Shown: piece after piece, positions 33,517-42,456 of the stretch | How positions within the stretch are numbered: the first letter of the stretch is position 1 | Layout of the letters: each line of letters begins with the position of its first letter | Assembly: GCF_018612875.1 (NCBI RefSeq) | Contig: NZ_JAGGRI010000005.1 | Span: 1-64,000, forward strand | Direction of reading: 5' to 3' | DNA: 64,000 nt | Source: Lysobacter sp. ISL-50 | Lineage (GTDB): Bacteria; Pseudomonadota; Gammaproteobacteria; Xanthomonadales; Xanthomonadaceae | Made by a program: the position numbers and the translations under genes | Notes under the pieces: model-generated | What the model was told of the DNA's origin: nothing | Seen by the model: the letters and a program-made list of their open reading frames with translations, nothing else | The model's database searches: none

Positions 33517-34836
33517 TCAATTCGAAGAAGCCGCCACCGCCCCATTCGACGACACCGCGCCGCGATCGCGCAGCCCGACCTTATGCCCGGCCTTGGCGAA
33601 GTACAGGATGTACAGATAGCAAGGCACCATCAGCAGCAAGAACACCAGCTGGAAGTCCATGTGCTGCTTGAGCGCCGCGAACAACTGCGGCACCACCGCG
33701 CCGCCGGCGATGCCCATCACCATCACCGCCGAACCGACCTCGGTATGCCGTCCCAGTCCGCGGATGCCCAGCGGGAAGATCGCCGGCCACATCATCGCAT
33801 TGGCGAAACCCAGCGCGGCGACGAAGGCCACCGACACATAGCCGTGGGTGACGAAGGCGCCGACCGACAACACCACGCCGAGCACCGCCGACAGGCTCAG
33901 GTAACGCTCCTGCGAGATGAAACGCGGAATCACGATCAGCCCGACCACGTAGCCGACCAGCATCCCGCCCAGCGTCAGCGAGGTGAAGAACTTGGTCTTG
34001 TCCAGCGGCAGGCCGAAGCTGTGGCCGTAGGTGCCGATGGCGTCGCCCGCCATCACTTCCACGCCGACGTAGACGAAGATGCACAGCGCGCCCAGCCACA
34101 GGTGCGGGTACTGGGTCAGGCGGGTGCGGCCGTCGTTTTCGCCGTTCGAGGCGCGATTGGCCTCGGCCGCGCGCAGTTCCGGCAACGGCGAGAACAGCAC
34201 GCCGACCGCCAGCAACGCCAGCAATCCGGCCATGACCAGATACGGCGCGTGGATGCTGGACGCGAAGGTATCGAGCAACTGCGCCTTGGTCGCCGGATCG
34301 GCCGCCTTGACCTGCGCGGCCAGATCGCCCATGCCGTGCAGCACCAGCGCGCCGAGCAGCAGCGGCGCCAGGATGCCGGCGATCTTGTTGCAGATGCCCA
34401 TCACCGCGATGCGCTGCGCCGCGCCTTCGATCGGGCCGAGGATGCTGATGTAGGGATTGACCGCGGTCTGCAGCACCGCCAGGCCCGCGCCGATCACGAA
34501 CAGGCCGCCGAGCGCGCCCGGATACCAGCGCTGGGTCGTGTACTCGCCGAACACCGCCGCGCCGATCGCCATGACCAGCAGGCCCAGCGCCATGCCGCGC
34601 TTCATGCCGGTGCGGCGCAGGATCGCCGACGACGGCAGGGCCAGGAAGAAATACGACAGATAGAACGCCATCGGCACCAGGAAGGCGCCGACCTCGTCGA
34701 GGTCGAAGGCGAGCTGGGCGAAGGTGATCAACGGCCCGTTGAGCCAGGTGACGAAACCGAACACGAAGAACAGCGCGCCGATGATCGCGATCGAGCCGAG
34801 ATACCGCGGCTGAGCGCTGGCGTTGGAAACCGACAT
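33517..34836 (-). CDS. nagP: MFS sugar transporter of the FucP/NagP/GluP type
   Basis: 439 residues from ATG 34836, with a GGAGGGG ribosome site. About twelve membrane segments. Marks of the fucose/glucose-galactose/GlcNAc permease group include FFVFGFVTWLNGPLI in helix 1, YLSYFFLALPSSAILRRTGM, LQTAVNPYISILGP and FVYVGVEVMAGDAIGTYG. In xanthomonads the equivalent gene next to a glucokinase and TonB receptors is nagP, importing N-acetylglucosamine; the GH20 hexosaminidase at 42457 supports that here, but glucose cannot be excluded. Transcribed divergently from the kinase, with LacI-type operators between. Confidence 0.85.
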   Translation of the reverse strand: MSVSNASAQPRYLGSIAIIGALFFVFGFVTWLNGPLITFAQLAFDLDEVGAFLVPMAFYLSYFFLALPSSAILRRTGMKRGMALGLLVMAIGAAVFGEYTTQRWYPGALGGLFVIGAGLAVLQTAVNPYISILGPIEGAAQRIAVMGICNKIAGILAPLLLGALVLHGMGDLAAQVKAADPATKAQLLDTFASSIHAPYLVMAGLLALLAVGVLFSPLPELRAAEANRASNGENDGRTRLTQYPHLWLGALCIFVYVGVEVMAGDAIGTYGHSFGLPLDKTKFFTSLTLGGMLVGYVVGLIVIPRFISQERYLSLSAVLGVVLSVGAFVTHGYVSVAFVAALGFANAMMWPAIFPLGIRGLGRHTEVGSAVMVMGIAGGAVVPQLFAALKQHMDFQLVFLLLMVPCYLYILYFAKAGHKVGLRDRGAVSSNGAVAASSN

Positions 34837-34912
34837 GAGACATCCCCTCCCAGAGCAGCGGGTGACGCCCGCCACGCGTCGCCTGTCCCGGTTGACCGGC
34901 ACGACAAGCGAC

Positions 34913-34928
34913 CGCCCAACGTTGTCAC
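34913..34928. promoter_or_regulatory. Weaker LacI-type operator before the transporter gene
   Basis: CGCCCAACGTTGTCAC keeps the full right half and centre of the perfect operator at 35083-35098 (11 of 16 positions). It lies 77 bases upstream of the transporter start. Two operators 170 bases apart could allow looping. Confidence 0.55.
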
Positions 34929-35082
34929 ATCTGCCCGGGTCCTGCCAACACAACCGGGGCGAATGGGCTGAAACCCGCGCCAGAACGTGATCTCAGGCGC
35001 GCGACGGCATGTTGCGCCGCATCATTAAAAATGGCGCGAGTACACGGTTTGCGCAAGCAGATGACACTTTTGACGACGTTTG

Positions 35083-35098
35083 TTGACAACGTTGTCAA
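35083..35098. promoter_or_regulatory. Perfect LacI-type operator between transporter and glucokinase genes
   Basis: TTGACAACGTTGTCAA is a perfect 16-base palindrome with the central CG of LacI/GalR-family sites. An overlapping imperfect half-site (TTTTGACGACGTTTG) precedes it. It lies in the divergent promoter region, so it can control both the transporter and the kinase. No LacI gene is adjacent; the regulator at 9365 or one outside the window must act here. Confidence 0.82.
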
Positions 35099-35264
35099 AG
35101 CCGGAGCAATCTCGGCGCCGCCAGGGGAAACCGATGGGCAGCCGTGGAGGGCGCATGCAGTGGGACGGGCTGTTGAAGGCATTGTTTGGGGGAAGCAGGC
35201 ACGGGGTTTCGACGCCCCGGCACGAACGCATCGGCGCGACCGCGCCGGGCGGATGGGTGCGAGC

Positions 35265-36326
35265 ATGAGCGCTGCGCCTCAGCTCAAGCGAACCATGCCC
35301 GCGAACATGAATACTTTTATCGCCGCCGATGTCGGCGGTACGCACACCCGTGTCGGCCTGGTACGTCCAGGCCATGGCGGCGAATCCACCGTGGCCGTGC
35401 TCGCGCACCGCAAGTACGTGTGCGCCGACTACCCCGGCCTGGCCGCGATCCTGGCCGAATTCATCGCCGGCAACGGCGTCGGCGTGGACCGGGTGGTGAT
35501 CGCCACCGCCGGCGTCGTGCTCGACGACGAGGTGGTCAATTCCAATCTGCCCTGGCGCATCTCGCTGTCGCAGCTGCGCAGCGAACTGGGCCTGCACGAA
35601 GTGCTGGTCATCAACGATTTCCAGGCCAACGCCAACGCCGCGCAATGCATGGCGCCGGACGACTCCACCTTGCTCACGCCGGGCGTGAGCGAAGCCGACT
35701 CCGGGCCCGGTCCGGTGCTGGTGATCGGCCCGGGCACCGGCCTGGGCGCGGCGCTGCGCATCCCGCACGGCCACTCCACCGTGGTGCTGCCGACCGAACC
35801 GGGCCATACCGCGTTCGCGCCGGGCAACGGCCGCGAAGTGGACATGCTGCGCCTGGCCCAGCAACGCGGCCAGACCCACGTGCCGACGGAATACTTCGTC
35901 TCCGGTCCCGGGCTGGTGAACCTCTACAGCGCGCTGTGCACGCTCAGCGGCGTGGAAGCCTCGCTGCGCGCGCCGGCGGCGATCACCGAAGCCGCGCGTC
36001 GCGGCGAAGCGCTGGCCCGCGAAGCGGTGCTGACCTTCTGCGCGCTGCTGGGCAGCGTGATCGGCGATCTGGTGGTGATCAGTCGCGCCAACGCGGTGTT
36101 CATCGCCGGCGGCATCCTGCCGCAGCTCAAGGACTTCGTGCCCGACAGCGCGTTCCACGCGCGAATGCTCGACAAGGGCGTGATGCGTCCGGTGCTCGAA
36201 CGCGTGCCGGTGCGGTTGATTGAGAACGAACGCCTCGGCGTGATCGGCGCGGCGAGCTGGTACCTGGAACACCTGGCGCAGTCCGGGCAAGACGCTCTAG
36301 CCGCGCCGCGACAACACCCGCAGTAA
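35265..36326 (+). CDS. glk: Glucokinase-family (Glk) sugar kinase
   Basis: 353 residues from ATG 35265. The phosphate-1 motif IAADVGGTHTRVGLV, the sugar-binding VINDFQANANAAQ, GPGTGLGAALR and the His/Glu motif LPTEPGHTAFAP identify the Glk family (not ROK). It phosphorylates glucose, and some relatives accept GlcNAc or glucosamine. ATGs at 35253, 35295 and 35307 are alternatives, none with a strong ribosome site; the frame extends to 35031 across the operator, which I reject. The gene is divergent from the transporter and 190 bases ahead of two TonB receptors. Confidence 0.9.
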   Translation: MSAAPQLKRTMPANMNTFIAADVGGTHTRVGLVRPGHGGESTVAVLAHRKYVCADYPGLAAILAEFIAGNGVGVDRVVIATAGVVLDDEVVNSNLPWRISLSQLRSELGLHEVLVINDFQANANAAQCMAPDDSTLLTPGVSEADSGPGPVLVIGPGTGLGAALRIPHGHSTVVLPTEPGHTAFAPGNGREVDMLRLAQQRGQTHVPTEYFVSGPGLVNLYSALCTLSGVEASLRAPAAITEAARRGEALAREAVLTFCALLGSVIGDLVVISRANAVFIAGGILPQLKDFVPDSAFHARMLDKGVMRPVLERVPVRLIENERLGVIGAASWYLEHLAQSGQDALAAPRQHPQ

Positions 36327-36516
36327 CCGCGCGTCCGCCCTGCCGCCGACCGCGAGCGGGCGGCGAACGCGAAACACCGCTGCACACCGGGCGACGCCTG
36401 CCCGGAACGGTTCGGCAACATCCAGCTGCACGCCTGATTTCGCACAACCGGCTTCGCGACGAACCGACCTGCCCGGTCGATCGCCGAGCCCATCCATGTC
36501 GAGGGAGGAGTAGCCA

Positions 36517-39189
36517 ATGAAAGCGCGCAAAACCATCCTGTCCGCCAGCATCTTCGCGATTTTGGCGATGGCTTCCTCCATCGCCCCGGCACAGGACGCC
36601 GCGCAGCAGACCGCCGCTCCCGACGCCAAGCCGACGACGGATGCGACCGACATCGACGCGGTGGTGGTGCAAGGCATCCGCGCCAGTCTGCAAAAATCGT
36701 TGGAGACCAAGCGCAACGCCGACGCCGTGGTCGAGGCGATCACCGCCGAGGACATCGGCAAGTTTCCCAACACCAACGTCGCCGAAGCGATGACGCAGAT
36801 TCCCGGCATCACCATCGACCGCCGTTTCGGCCAGGGCGAGCGCGTCAGCATCGACGGCACCGACCCCAGCCTCAACCTGACCTTTCTCGACGGCCATCCG
36901 CTGGCGCAAACGCCGTGGCTGCACGGCGAGCAGCCCAATCGCGGTTTCGACCACACCCTGATCGCGTCCGAACTGATCGGGCGCATGGAAGTCTATAAAT
37001 CGCCGGAAGCCAAGCTGCCCGAAGGCAGCCTCGGCGGCACCGTGCTGATGTATACGCGCAAGCCCCTGGACCTGGACGCAAACACCTTCAGCGGAACCAT
37101 CGGCTACAGCTACAACGACCAGGCCAGCAAGGGCAAACCCACCGCCTCGGGCCTGTACAGCTGGAAGAACGCGCAGGAAACCTTCGGTTTCAACGTCGCC
37201 GCGCAGCATTTCGAAGAACGCGTGGACCGCCAGGGCGTGGAGATCTTCAGCTACGTGCCGCCGTCGACGTTTCCCAACGCCGCCGCGCAAGTGCCGGCCG
37301 GCGCGCGCGTGCCGAACTTCGTCAACGCCGCCTGGTTCCAGCAGGATCGCGAACGCGACAGTCTCGCGCTGAACCTGCAGTTCAAGCCGAGCAGCGCGCT
37401 GGAGTTCAACCTCGACACGCTGTACATCAAGGAAAGCTTCGACAACTACAACCAGTCGGTCTACAACTTCCTCAGCGATCGCGCCGATTCGGTCGATCAG
37501 CTCAAGCTCGGCGCCGGCAACGTGGTCACCAGCGGCCACTCCGGGCCGAACGCGCGGGTGTTCTACGACGCCAACGCGCGCGTGTCGGAAGTGGAAACCA
37601 AGGGCGTGGACCTGCGCGGCAGCTTCCGCGGCGATGGCTGGAAGGTCAACGGTCAGGTCGGCCAGAGCAAGGCCACCAACGACAACATGCGCACGTACTT
37701 GTTGCAGTCGACCTACACCGGCGCCTACCGCTGGGACATCGGCAAGGGCGTGTTCTTCGACGACGTCGCCGGCTCGCGCGATCCGCGCAATTGGGGCGCG
37801 ACCGATTCCATCGGCAACGTCAACTTCTTCCAGATCGAAGCCAAGGACCGTTACGCCCAGGTCGATTTCAGCGTCAACTTCAACGGTTTCTTCAACCAGC
37901 TGGAAGTGGGCCTGCGCCGGCACAAGCACGAGGAGTCCAACAGCCTCAACGTGTTCGACATCGCCGCCAACACCACCCTGGCCGATATCGGCACCTCCGG
38001 CTACACCGACATCCTCAAGGATTTCGGCGGCTTCTCGCCCAGCCACGCGCACCATCTGCAGCTCAGCCGCAGCGACGTGATCAACTGGGTCAACGGCCGC
38101 AACATCGATTACTCGTTCAACAACAGCGATCCGGGCAACTACCTCAACAACACCTTCCACGTCGAGCAGACCAACACCGCGGCCTATGCGCAGCTGAACT
38201 TCAGCCAGGACCGCCTGCACGGCAACCTCGGCGTGCGCCACGTCCAGGCCGATATCGAAACCAGCAGCTACGAGCTCGCCGGCGCCCAGCCGGTGCTGCC
38301 GCCGCGGGCCGGATGGTGGGTCACGCGCAGCAACAAGAACGACTACTGGCTGCCTTCGCTCAACGTGGTCTACGACATCGCCGACGACTGGGTGATCCGC
38401 GCCAGCGCCTCCAAGGTCGTGGCCTGGGCTCCGTACCGCCAGCTGGTGGACGCGACCTTCCTCGACGACGGCCTGCTCACCGGCACCGGCGGCAATTCCA
38501 AGCTCGACCCGTATCAGTCCAACAACTTCAACGCGTCGCTGGAGTGGTACTTCGCGCCCGAATCGGCGCTGGCCTTGTCGGTGTTCTACAAGGACATCAG
38601 CAACTTCGTGAACCTGGACAACGGCAAGGAGCGTTACTTCAACTCCCTGCGCGATATCGATCCGGCGCGCTGGAACAGCGCCCTGCTCGGCCGCAACGGC
38701 TGCACCGCCGACGGTTTCTGCGACTACGCGGTGCTGCGTCCACGCAACGGCGGCGCGGCGACCATCAAGGGTTTCAACCTGGCCCTGCAGATGCCGTTCG
38801 GCGAAACCGGTTTCGGCATCACCGGCAACTACACCTATGCCAAGGGCAAGAGCGAGCAGGGCGACGAGCTGCCGTATCAGTCCAAGGAGTCGGTGACGGT
38901 CAGTCCGTATTACGAGAAGGGTCCGCTGACCGCGCGCATCAGCTACGGCTGGCGCAGCCATTACCTGGCCGGCGGTTACGTCGCCGGCGCGCCGCCGGCG
39001 AGCGTGGACGACTACACCGACCTGGGCGCCAGCGTCGGCTGGGCGTTCAACGAGCACTGCACCGTGCGCCTGGACGCGCAGAACCTGCTCAACGAGAAGT
39101 ACACGCAGTACCTGGGCGACAAGAGCCTGCCCTTGAACGAATACACCAGCGGCCGCCGCTACATGGCGTCGATGAGTTTTTCGTTCTGA
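36517..39189 (+). CDS. TonB-dependent receptor, TonB-Xanth-Caul type, copy A of a tandem pair
   Basis: 890 residues; GGGAGGAG precedes the ATG. Signal peptide (KTILSASIFAILAMASSIAPAQ), then the TonB-box-like DIDAVVVQGIRASLQKSLETKR, which is diagnostic for the Xanthomonas/Caulobacter receptor group. The plug follows (FGQGERVSIDGTDPSLNLTF, EGSLGGTVLM) and a large barrel ending RRYMASMSFSF. The group imports carbohydrates, chitin oligosaccharides among them. Copy B follows after 242 bases. Together with the transporter, kinase and hexosaminidase it should bring amino-sugar oligomers into the periplasm. Confidence 0.94.
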   Translation: MKARKTILSASIFAILAMASSIAPAQDAAQQTAAPDAKPTTDATDIDAVVVQGIRASLQKSLETKRNADAVVEAITAEDIGKFPNTNVAEAMTQIPGITIDRRFGQGERVSIDGTDPSLNLTFLDGHPLAQTPWLHGEQPNRGFDHTLIASELIGRMEVYKSPEAKLPEGSLGGTVLMYTRKPLDLDANTFSGTIGYSYNDQASKGKPTASGLYSWKNAQETFGFNVAAQHFEERVDRQGVEIFSYVPPSTFPNAAAQVPAGARVPNFVNAAWFQQDRERDSLALNLQFKPSSALEFNLDTLYIKESFDNYNQSVYNFLSDRADSVDQLKLGAGNVVTSGHSGPNARVFYDANARVSEVETKGVDLRGSFRGDGWKVNGQVGQSKATNDNMRTYLLQSTYTGAYRWDIGKGVFFDDVAGSRDPRNWGATDSIGNVNFFQIEAKDRYAQVDFSVNFNGFFNQLEVGLRRHKHEESNSLNVFDIAANTTLADIGTSGYTDILKDFGGFSPSHAHHLQLSRSDVINWVNGRNIDYSFNNSDPGNYLNNTFHVEQTNTAAYAQLNFSQDRLHGNLGVRHVQADIETSSYELAGAQPVLPPRAGWWVTRSNKNDYWLPSLNVVYDIADDWVIRASASKVVAWAPYRQLVDATFLDDGLLTGTGGNSKLDPYQSNNFNASLEWYFAPESALALSVFYKDISNFVNLDNGKERYFNSLRDIDPARWNSALLGRNGCTADGFCDYAVLRPRNGGAATIKGFNLALQMPFGETGFGITGNYTYAKGKSEQGDELPYQSKESVTVSPYYEKGPLTARISYGWRSHYLAGGYVAGAPPASVDDYTDLGASVGWAFNEHCTVRLDAQNLLNEKYTQYLGDKSLPLNEYTSGRRYMASMSFSF

Positions 39190-39431
39190 CCCTACCTTCG
39201 TCGCCGGCGCGGCCGGCGACGCAGCGGTAAACGGCGCACCGCCGCGCATTGCACGCGGCGGCGCGACGAAGCGGTAAGCGGTATCGGCAACATCCGGCGC
39301 GGCCGGGCGGTCACCCGCCACCGTGTCGCGCAAGGCATCGAATCAAAAACGTTTCGCAACGAAAACAGGACTTCGCGACGAACCGGTTCCCGGACGATCG
39401 CAGAGCCATCACCGCCCGAGGGAGGAACAAA

Positions 39432-42044
39432 ATGAAAGCGCGCAAGACCATCTTGTCAGCCAGCATCGTCGCAGCTCTGTGCATGGGCCCCGGCCTGGCG
39501 ATCGCCCAAGACGCCCAGCCCGCCGCAACGCAGGCCACCGACCTCGACGCCGTCGTCGTCACCGGCATCCGCGCCAGCCTGGAAAAGTCGCTCGACACCA
39601 AGCGGGCCAACGTGACCGTGTCGGAGGCGATCACCGCCGAGGACATCGGCAAGTTCGCCAACACCAACGTCGCCGAAGCGATGTCGCAGATTCCCGGCGT
39701 CTCGCTCGACCGCCGTTTCGGCCAGGGCGAACGCGTCAGCATCGACGGCACCGACCCCAGCCTCAACCTGACCTTCCTCGACAACCATCCGGTCGCGCAA
39801 TCGATCTGGTTGTACGGCGAGCAGCCCAACCGCGGCTTCGATTACACCCTGCTCGCGCCGGAAATCCTCGGCCGCCTGGAAGTGATCAAGTCCTCGGAAG
39901 CGCGCATCACCGAAGGCAGCCTCGGCGGCACCGTGCTCATGCACACCCGCCAGCCGCTGGACATGGACGCCAACTCGATCGCCGGTTCCCTGAGCTTCAA
40001 CAAGAACGATCAGGGCGGCGACACCCGTCCCAGCGGTTCGATCGTCTACAGCTGGAAGAACAGCGACAGCAACTTCGGCTTCAACATCGCCGCGCAGCAT
40101 TTCGAAGAAGACGTCGATCGCCAGGGCACGGAAGTGTTCGGCTACGTCAAGGCCAGCGCGTTCCCGAACCAGACCGGCGCGGCGGCCAACATCGACGTGC
40201 CGAACTTCATCAACGCCGCCTGGTTCCAGCAGAGCCGCAAGCGCGACAGCCTCAACGTCAACCTGCAGTTCAAGCCCAGCGACGAGCTGGAGTTCGGCCT
40301 GAGCGGGCTGTACATCAAGGAAAGTTTCGACAACTACAACCAGTCGGTCTACAACTTCCTGACCCAGCGCCCGGACGCGGTCGATCGCCTCGCCACCTCC
40401 GGCGGCGTCGCCACCGGCGGCCACAGCAACGCCAATCCGGTGTTCTACGACAACAACGTGCGCGCCTCCGAGCCCGTCACCAAGGGCGTGGACCTGCACG
40501 GCAAGTTCCAGACCGATACCTGGGGCGTGTCCGGCCAGATCGGCGCGAGCAAGTCCGACAACACCCTGGAACAGTGGTTCATCGAACCGGTCTTCCTCGG
40601 CGGCTACAGCTGGGACGCCAAGCGCGGCCTGAGCTTCGACAACCCGGCCGCGGCGCAGAACCCGGCCAACTGGGCCGGCGACGGCTTCATGGGCAACTAC
40701 GGTGTGATCGACACCGAGACCAAGGACAGCTACGCCCAGGTGGACTTCAACGTCCGCTTCGACAGCGTGTTCAACAACCTGCAGTTCGGCCTGCGTCGCG
40801 GCAAGCACGAGGAAGACTACGTGCAGAACGTGTACGTGGGCCTGCCGGTCGCCGATCTGAACACCGTCGGCACCATCGGCGCGACCAGCCTGCGCGATCT
40901 CAACGACGGCTCCGGCCGCCACGTCCAGGTCGGCCGCCAGAACGTCATCGACTACGTCAACCAGTACCGCGGCATCCTGCGTCCGGACGCCGCCAGCTTC
41001 CTCAACAACACCTTCAACGTTGAGCAGACCAACACCGCCGGTTACGCGCAGCTGGATTTCTCCTCGGGCGGATGGCGCGGCAACTTCGGCGTGCGTTACG
41101 TCGAATCCAAGACCGACGCGGTGGCCTTCGAGCCCGGCGGCGCGCCGAGCCTGGACAACCTCGCCTCCAAGCAGCGCCACACCTCGAAGAAACAAGACTT
41201 CACCCTGCCGTCGTTGAACGTGGTCTACGACACCGGCGCGGACGTGCTGTTCCGCTTCGGCGCGGCCAAGGTGGTGGCGTGGGCGCCGTACAACCAGCTC
41301 ACGCACAACACCTTCCTCAACGATTCGACCTTCACCGGCTCGGGCGGCAATTCGGCCCTGGACCCGTACGAATCGACCAACTTCAACCTGTCGGCCGAGT
41401 GGTACTTCGCCCCGCAGGCGGTGTTGGCGGCGTCGGTGTTCTACAAGGACATCGACAATTACATCGCCAGCGACGCGGCGACCGAGCGTCAGTTCAACTC
41501 CAACGCGCAGACCACGCCGGAGCGTTACCAGAGCCAGATCGTCGGCACCAACGGCTGCACCACCGACGGCTTCTGCGACTACAGCATCATCCGTCCGAAG
41601 AACGCCGGCAAGGGCAAGGTCAAGGGCTTCAACCTGAGCTACCAGCAGCCCTTCGGCGACACCGGCTTCGGCCTGACCGCGAACTACACCTACGCCGACG
41701 GCGAAGGTTCCGGCGGCACCAAGCTGCCGTACCAGTCGCGCGACAGCGTCGCGATCAGCCCGTACTACGAGCGCGGCCCGTTCGCGGCGCGCCTGTCGTA
41801 CAACTGGCGCAGCGATTACCTGGCCGGCGGTTACGTCGCCGGCGCGCCGCCGGCCAGCGTCAACGATTACGCCGAACTCGGCGCGAGCGTGAGCTGGACC
41901 TTCGACGAACGCCTGACCGTGTCGCTGGAAGGCATGAACCTGCTCGACGAAGAGTATCTGCAGTACCTGGGCCGCGAAGAACTGGTGGCGCAGCGTTTCC
42001 ACACCGGCCGCCGCTTCATGGCCTCGTTCCGCTTCAAGTTCTGA
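39432..42044 (+). CDS. TonB-dependent receptor, TonB-Xanth-Caul type, copy B of a tandem pair
   Basis: 870 residues from ATG 39432 (GGAGG 7 bases upstream). It is clearly paralogous to copy A: the signal (MKARKTILSAS), FGQGERVSIDGTDPSLNLTF, SLYIKESFDNYNQSVYNFL-like and GGYVAGAPPASV segments are nearly identical, while parts of the plug and extracellular loops differ. The bases before both genes also share CTTCGCGACGAACCG and CGGCAACATCC, so the leader was duplicated too. It probably takes up a related oligosaccharide with altered specificity. The barrel ends RRFMASFRFKF. Confidence 0.94.
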   Translation: MKARKTILSASIVAALCMGPGLAIAQDAQPAATQATDLDAVVVTGIRASLEKSLDTKRANVTVSEAITAEDIGKFANTNVAEAMSQIPGVSLDRRFGQGERVSIDGTDPSLNLTFLDNHPVAQSIWLYGEQPNRGFDYTLLAPEILGRLEVIKSSEARITEGSLGGTVLMHTRQPLDMDANSIAGSLSFNKNDQGGDTRPSGSIVYSWKNSDSNFGFNIAAQHFEEDVDRQGTEVFGYVKASAFPNQTGAAANIDVPNFINAAWFQQSRKRDSLNVNLQFKPSDELEFGLSGLYIKESFDNYNQSVYNFLTQRPDAVDRLATSGGVATGGHSNANPVFYDNNVRASEPVTKGVDLHGKFQTDTWGVSGQIGASKSDNTLEQWFIEPVFLGGYSWDAKRGLSFDNPAAAQNPANWAGDGFMGNYGVIDTETKDSYAQVDFNVRFDSVFNNLQFGLRRGKHEEDYVQNVYVGLPVADLNTVGTIGATSLRDLNDGSGRHVQVGRQNVIDYVNQYRGILRPDAASFLNNTFNVEQTNTAGYAQLDFSSGGWRGNFGVRYVESKTDAVAFEPGGAPSLDNLASKQRHTSKKQDFTLPSLNVVYDTGADVLFRFGAAKVVAWAPYNQLTHNTFLNDSTFTGSGGNSALDPYESTNFNLSAEWYFAPQAVLAASVFYKDIDNYIASDAATERQFNSNAQTTPERYQSQIVGTNGCTTDGFCDYSIIRPKNAGKGKVKGFNLSYQQPFGDTGFGLTANYTYADGEGSGGTKLPYQSRDSVAISPYYERGPFAARLSYNWRSDYLAGGYVAGAPPASVNDYAELGASVSWTFDERLTVSLEGMNLLDEEYLQYLGREELVAQRFHTGRRFMASFRFKF

Positions 42045-42210
42045 TCGGCAAGTCCTGCGATCGATGCGATACCGCGCGCGCCGGCCATCGGGCCGGCGCA
42101 TGGCGGCGGCGAGGCGAAAGCGTTCGCGCAGTCGTCTGGCCGGTCACATCCGAAGCCCGGTACTCGCGTGCCGGGCTTCGGCGCTTTGAAGATGCCCGAT
42201 TCATCGTCGC

Positions 42211-42347
42211 GGAATCTTTTGTAGGAGGGGCTTCAGCCCCGATGCTTTCCGGAATCTTTTGTGGGAGGGGCTTCAGCCCCGATGCTTTTCTTTCTGATCA
42301 CCGCGTCGGAGCGGAAAGCATCGGGGCTGAAGCCCCTCCTACAAAAG
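42211..42347. repeat. Tandem and inverted AGCCCCGATGC elements
   Basis: Two 40-base direct copies (42211-42250 and 42251-42290, one central mismatch) each read GGAATCTTTTGT, GGAGGGGCTTCAGCCCCGAT. A third copy is inverted at about 42313-42347. Together they can fold into alternative stems. A relative lies at 5731-5825. They sit between receptor B and the hexosaminidase gene. Confidence 0.8.
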
Positions 42348-42456
42348 ACCCCGCACAAAAGACCTCGCACACTTTTGTTCGCACGCCTCACACAGCGCCG
42401 ATCGAACACCGCTTTCCAACCTGTTCGCACGACGCCTTCCACGGAGCCAGTCCACG

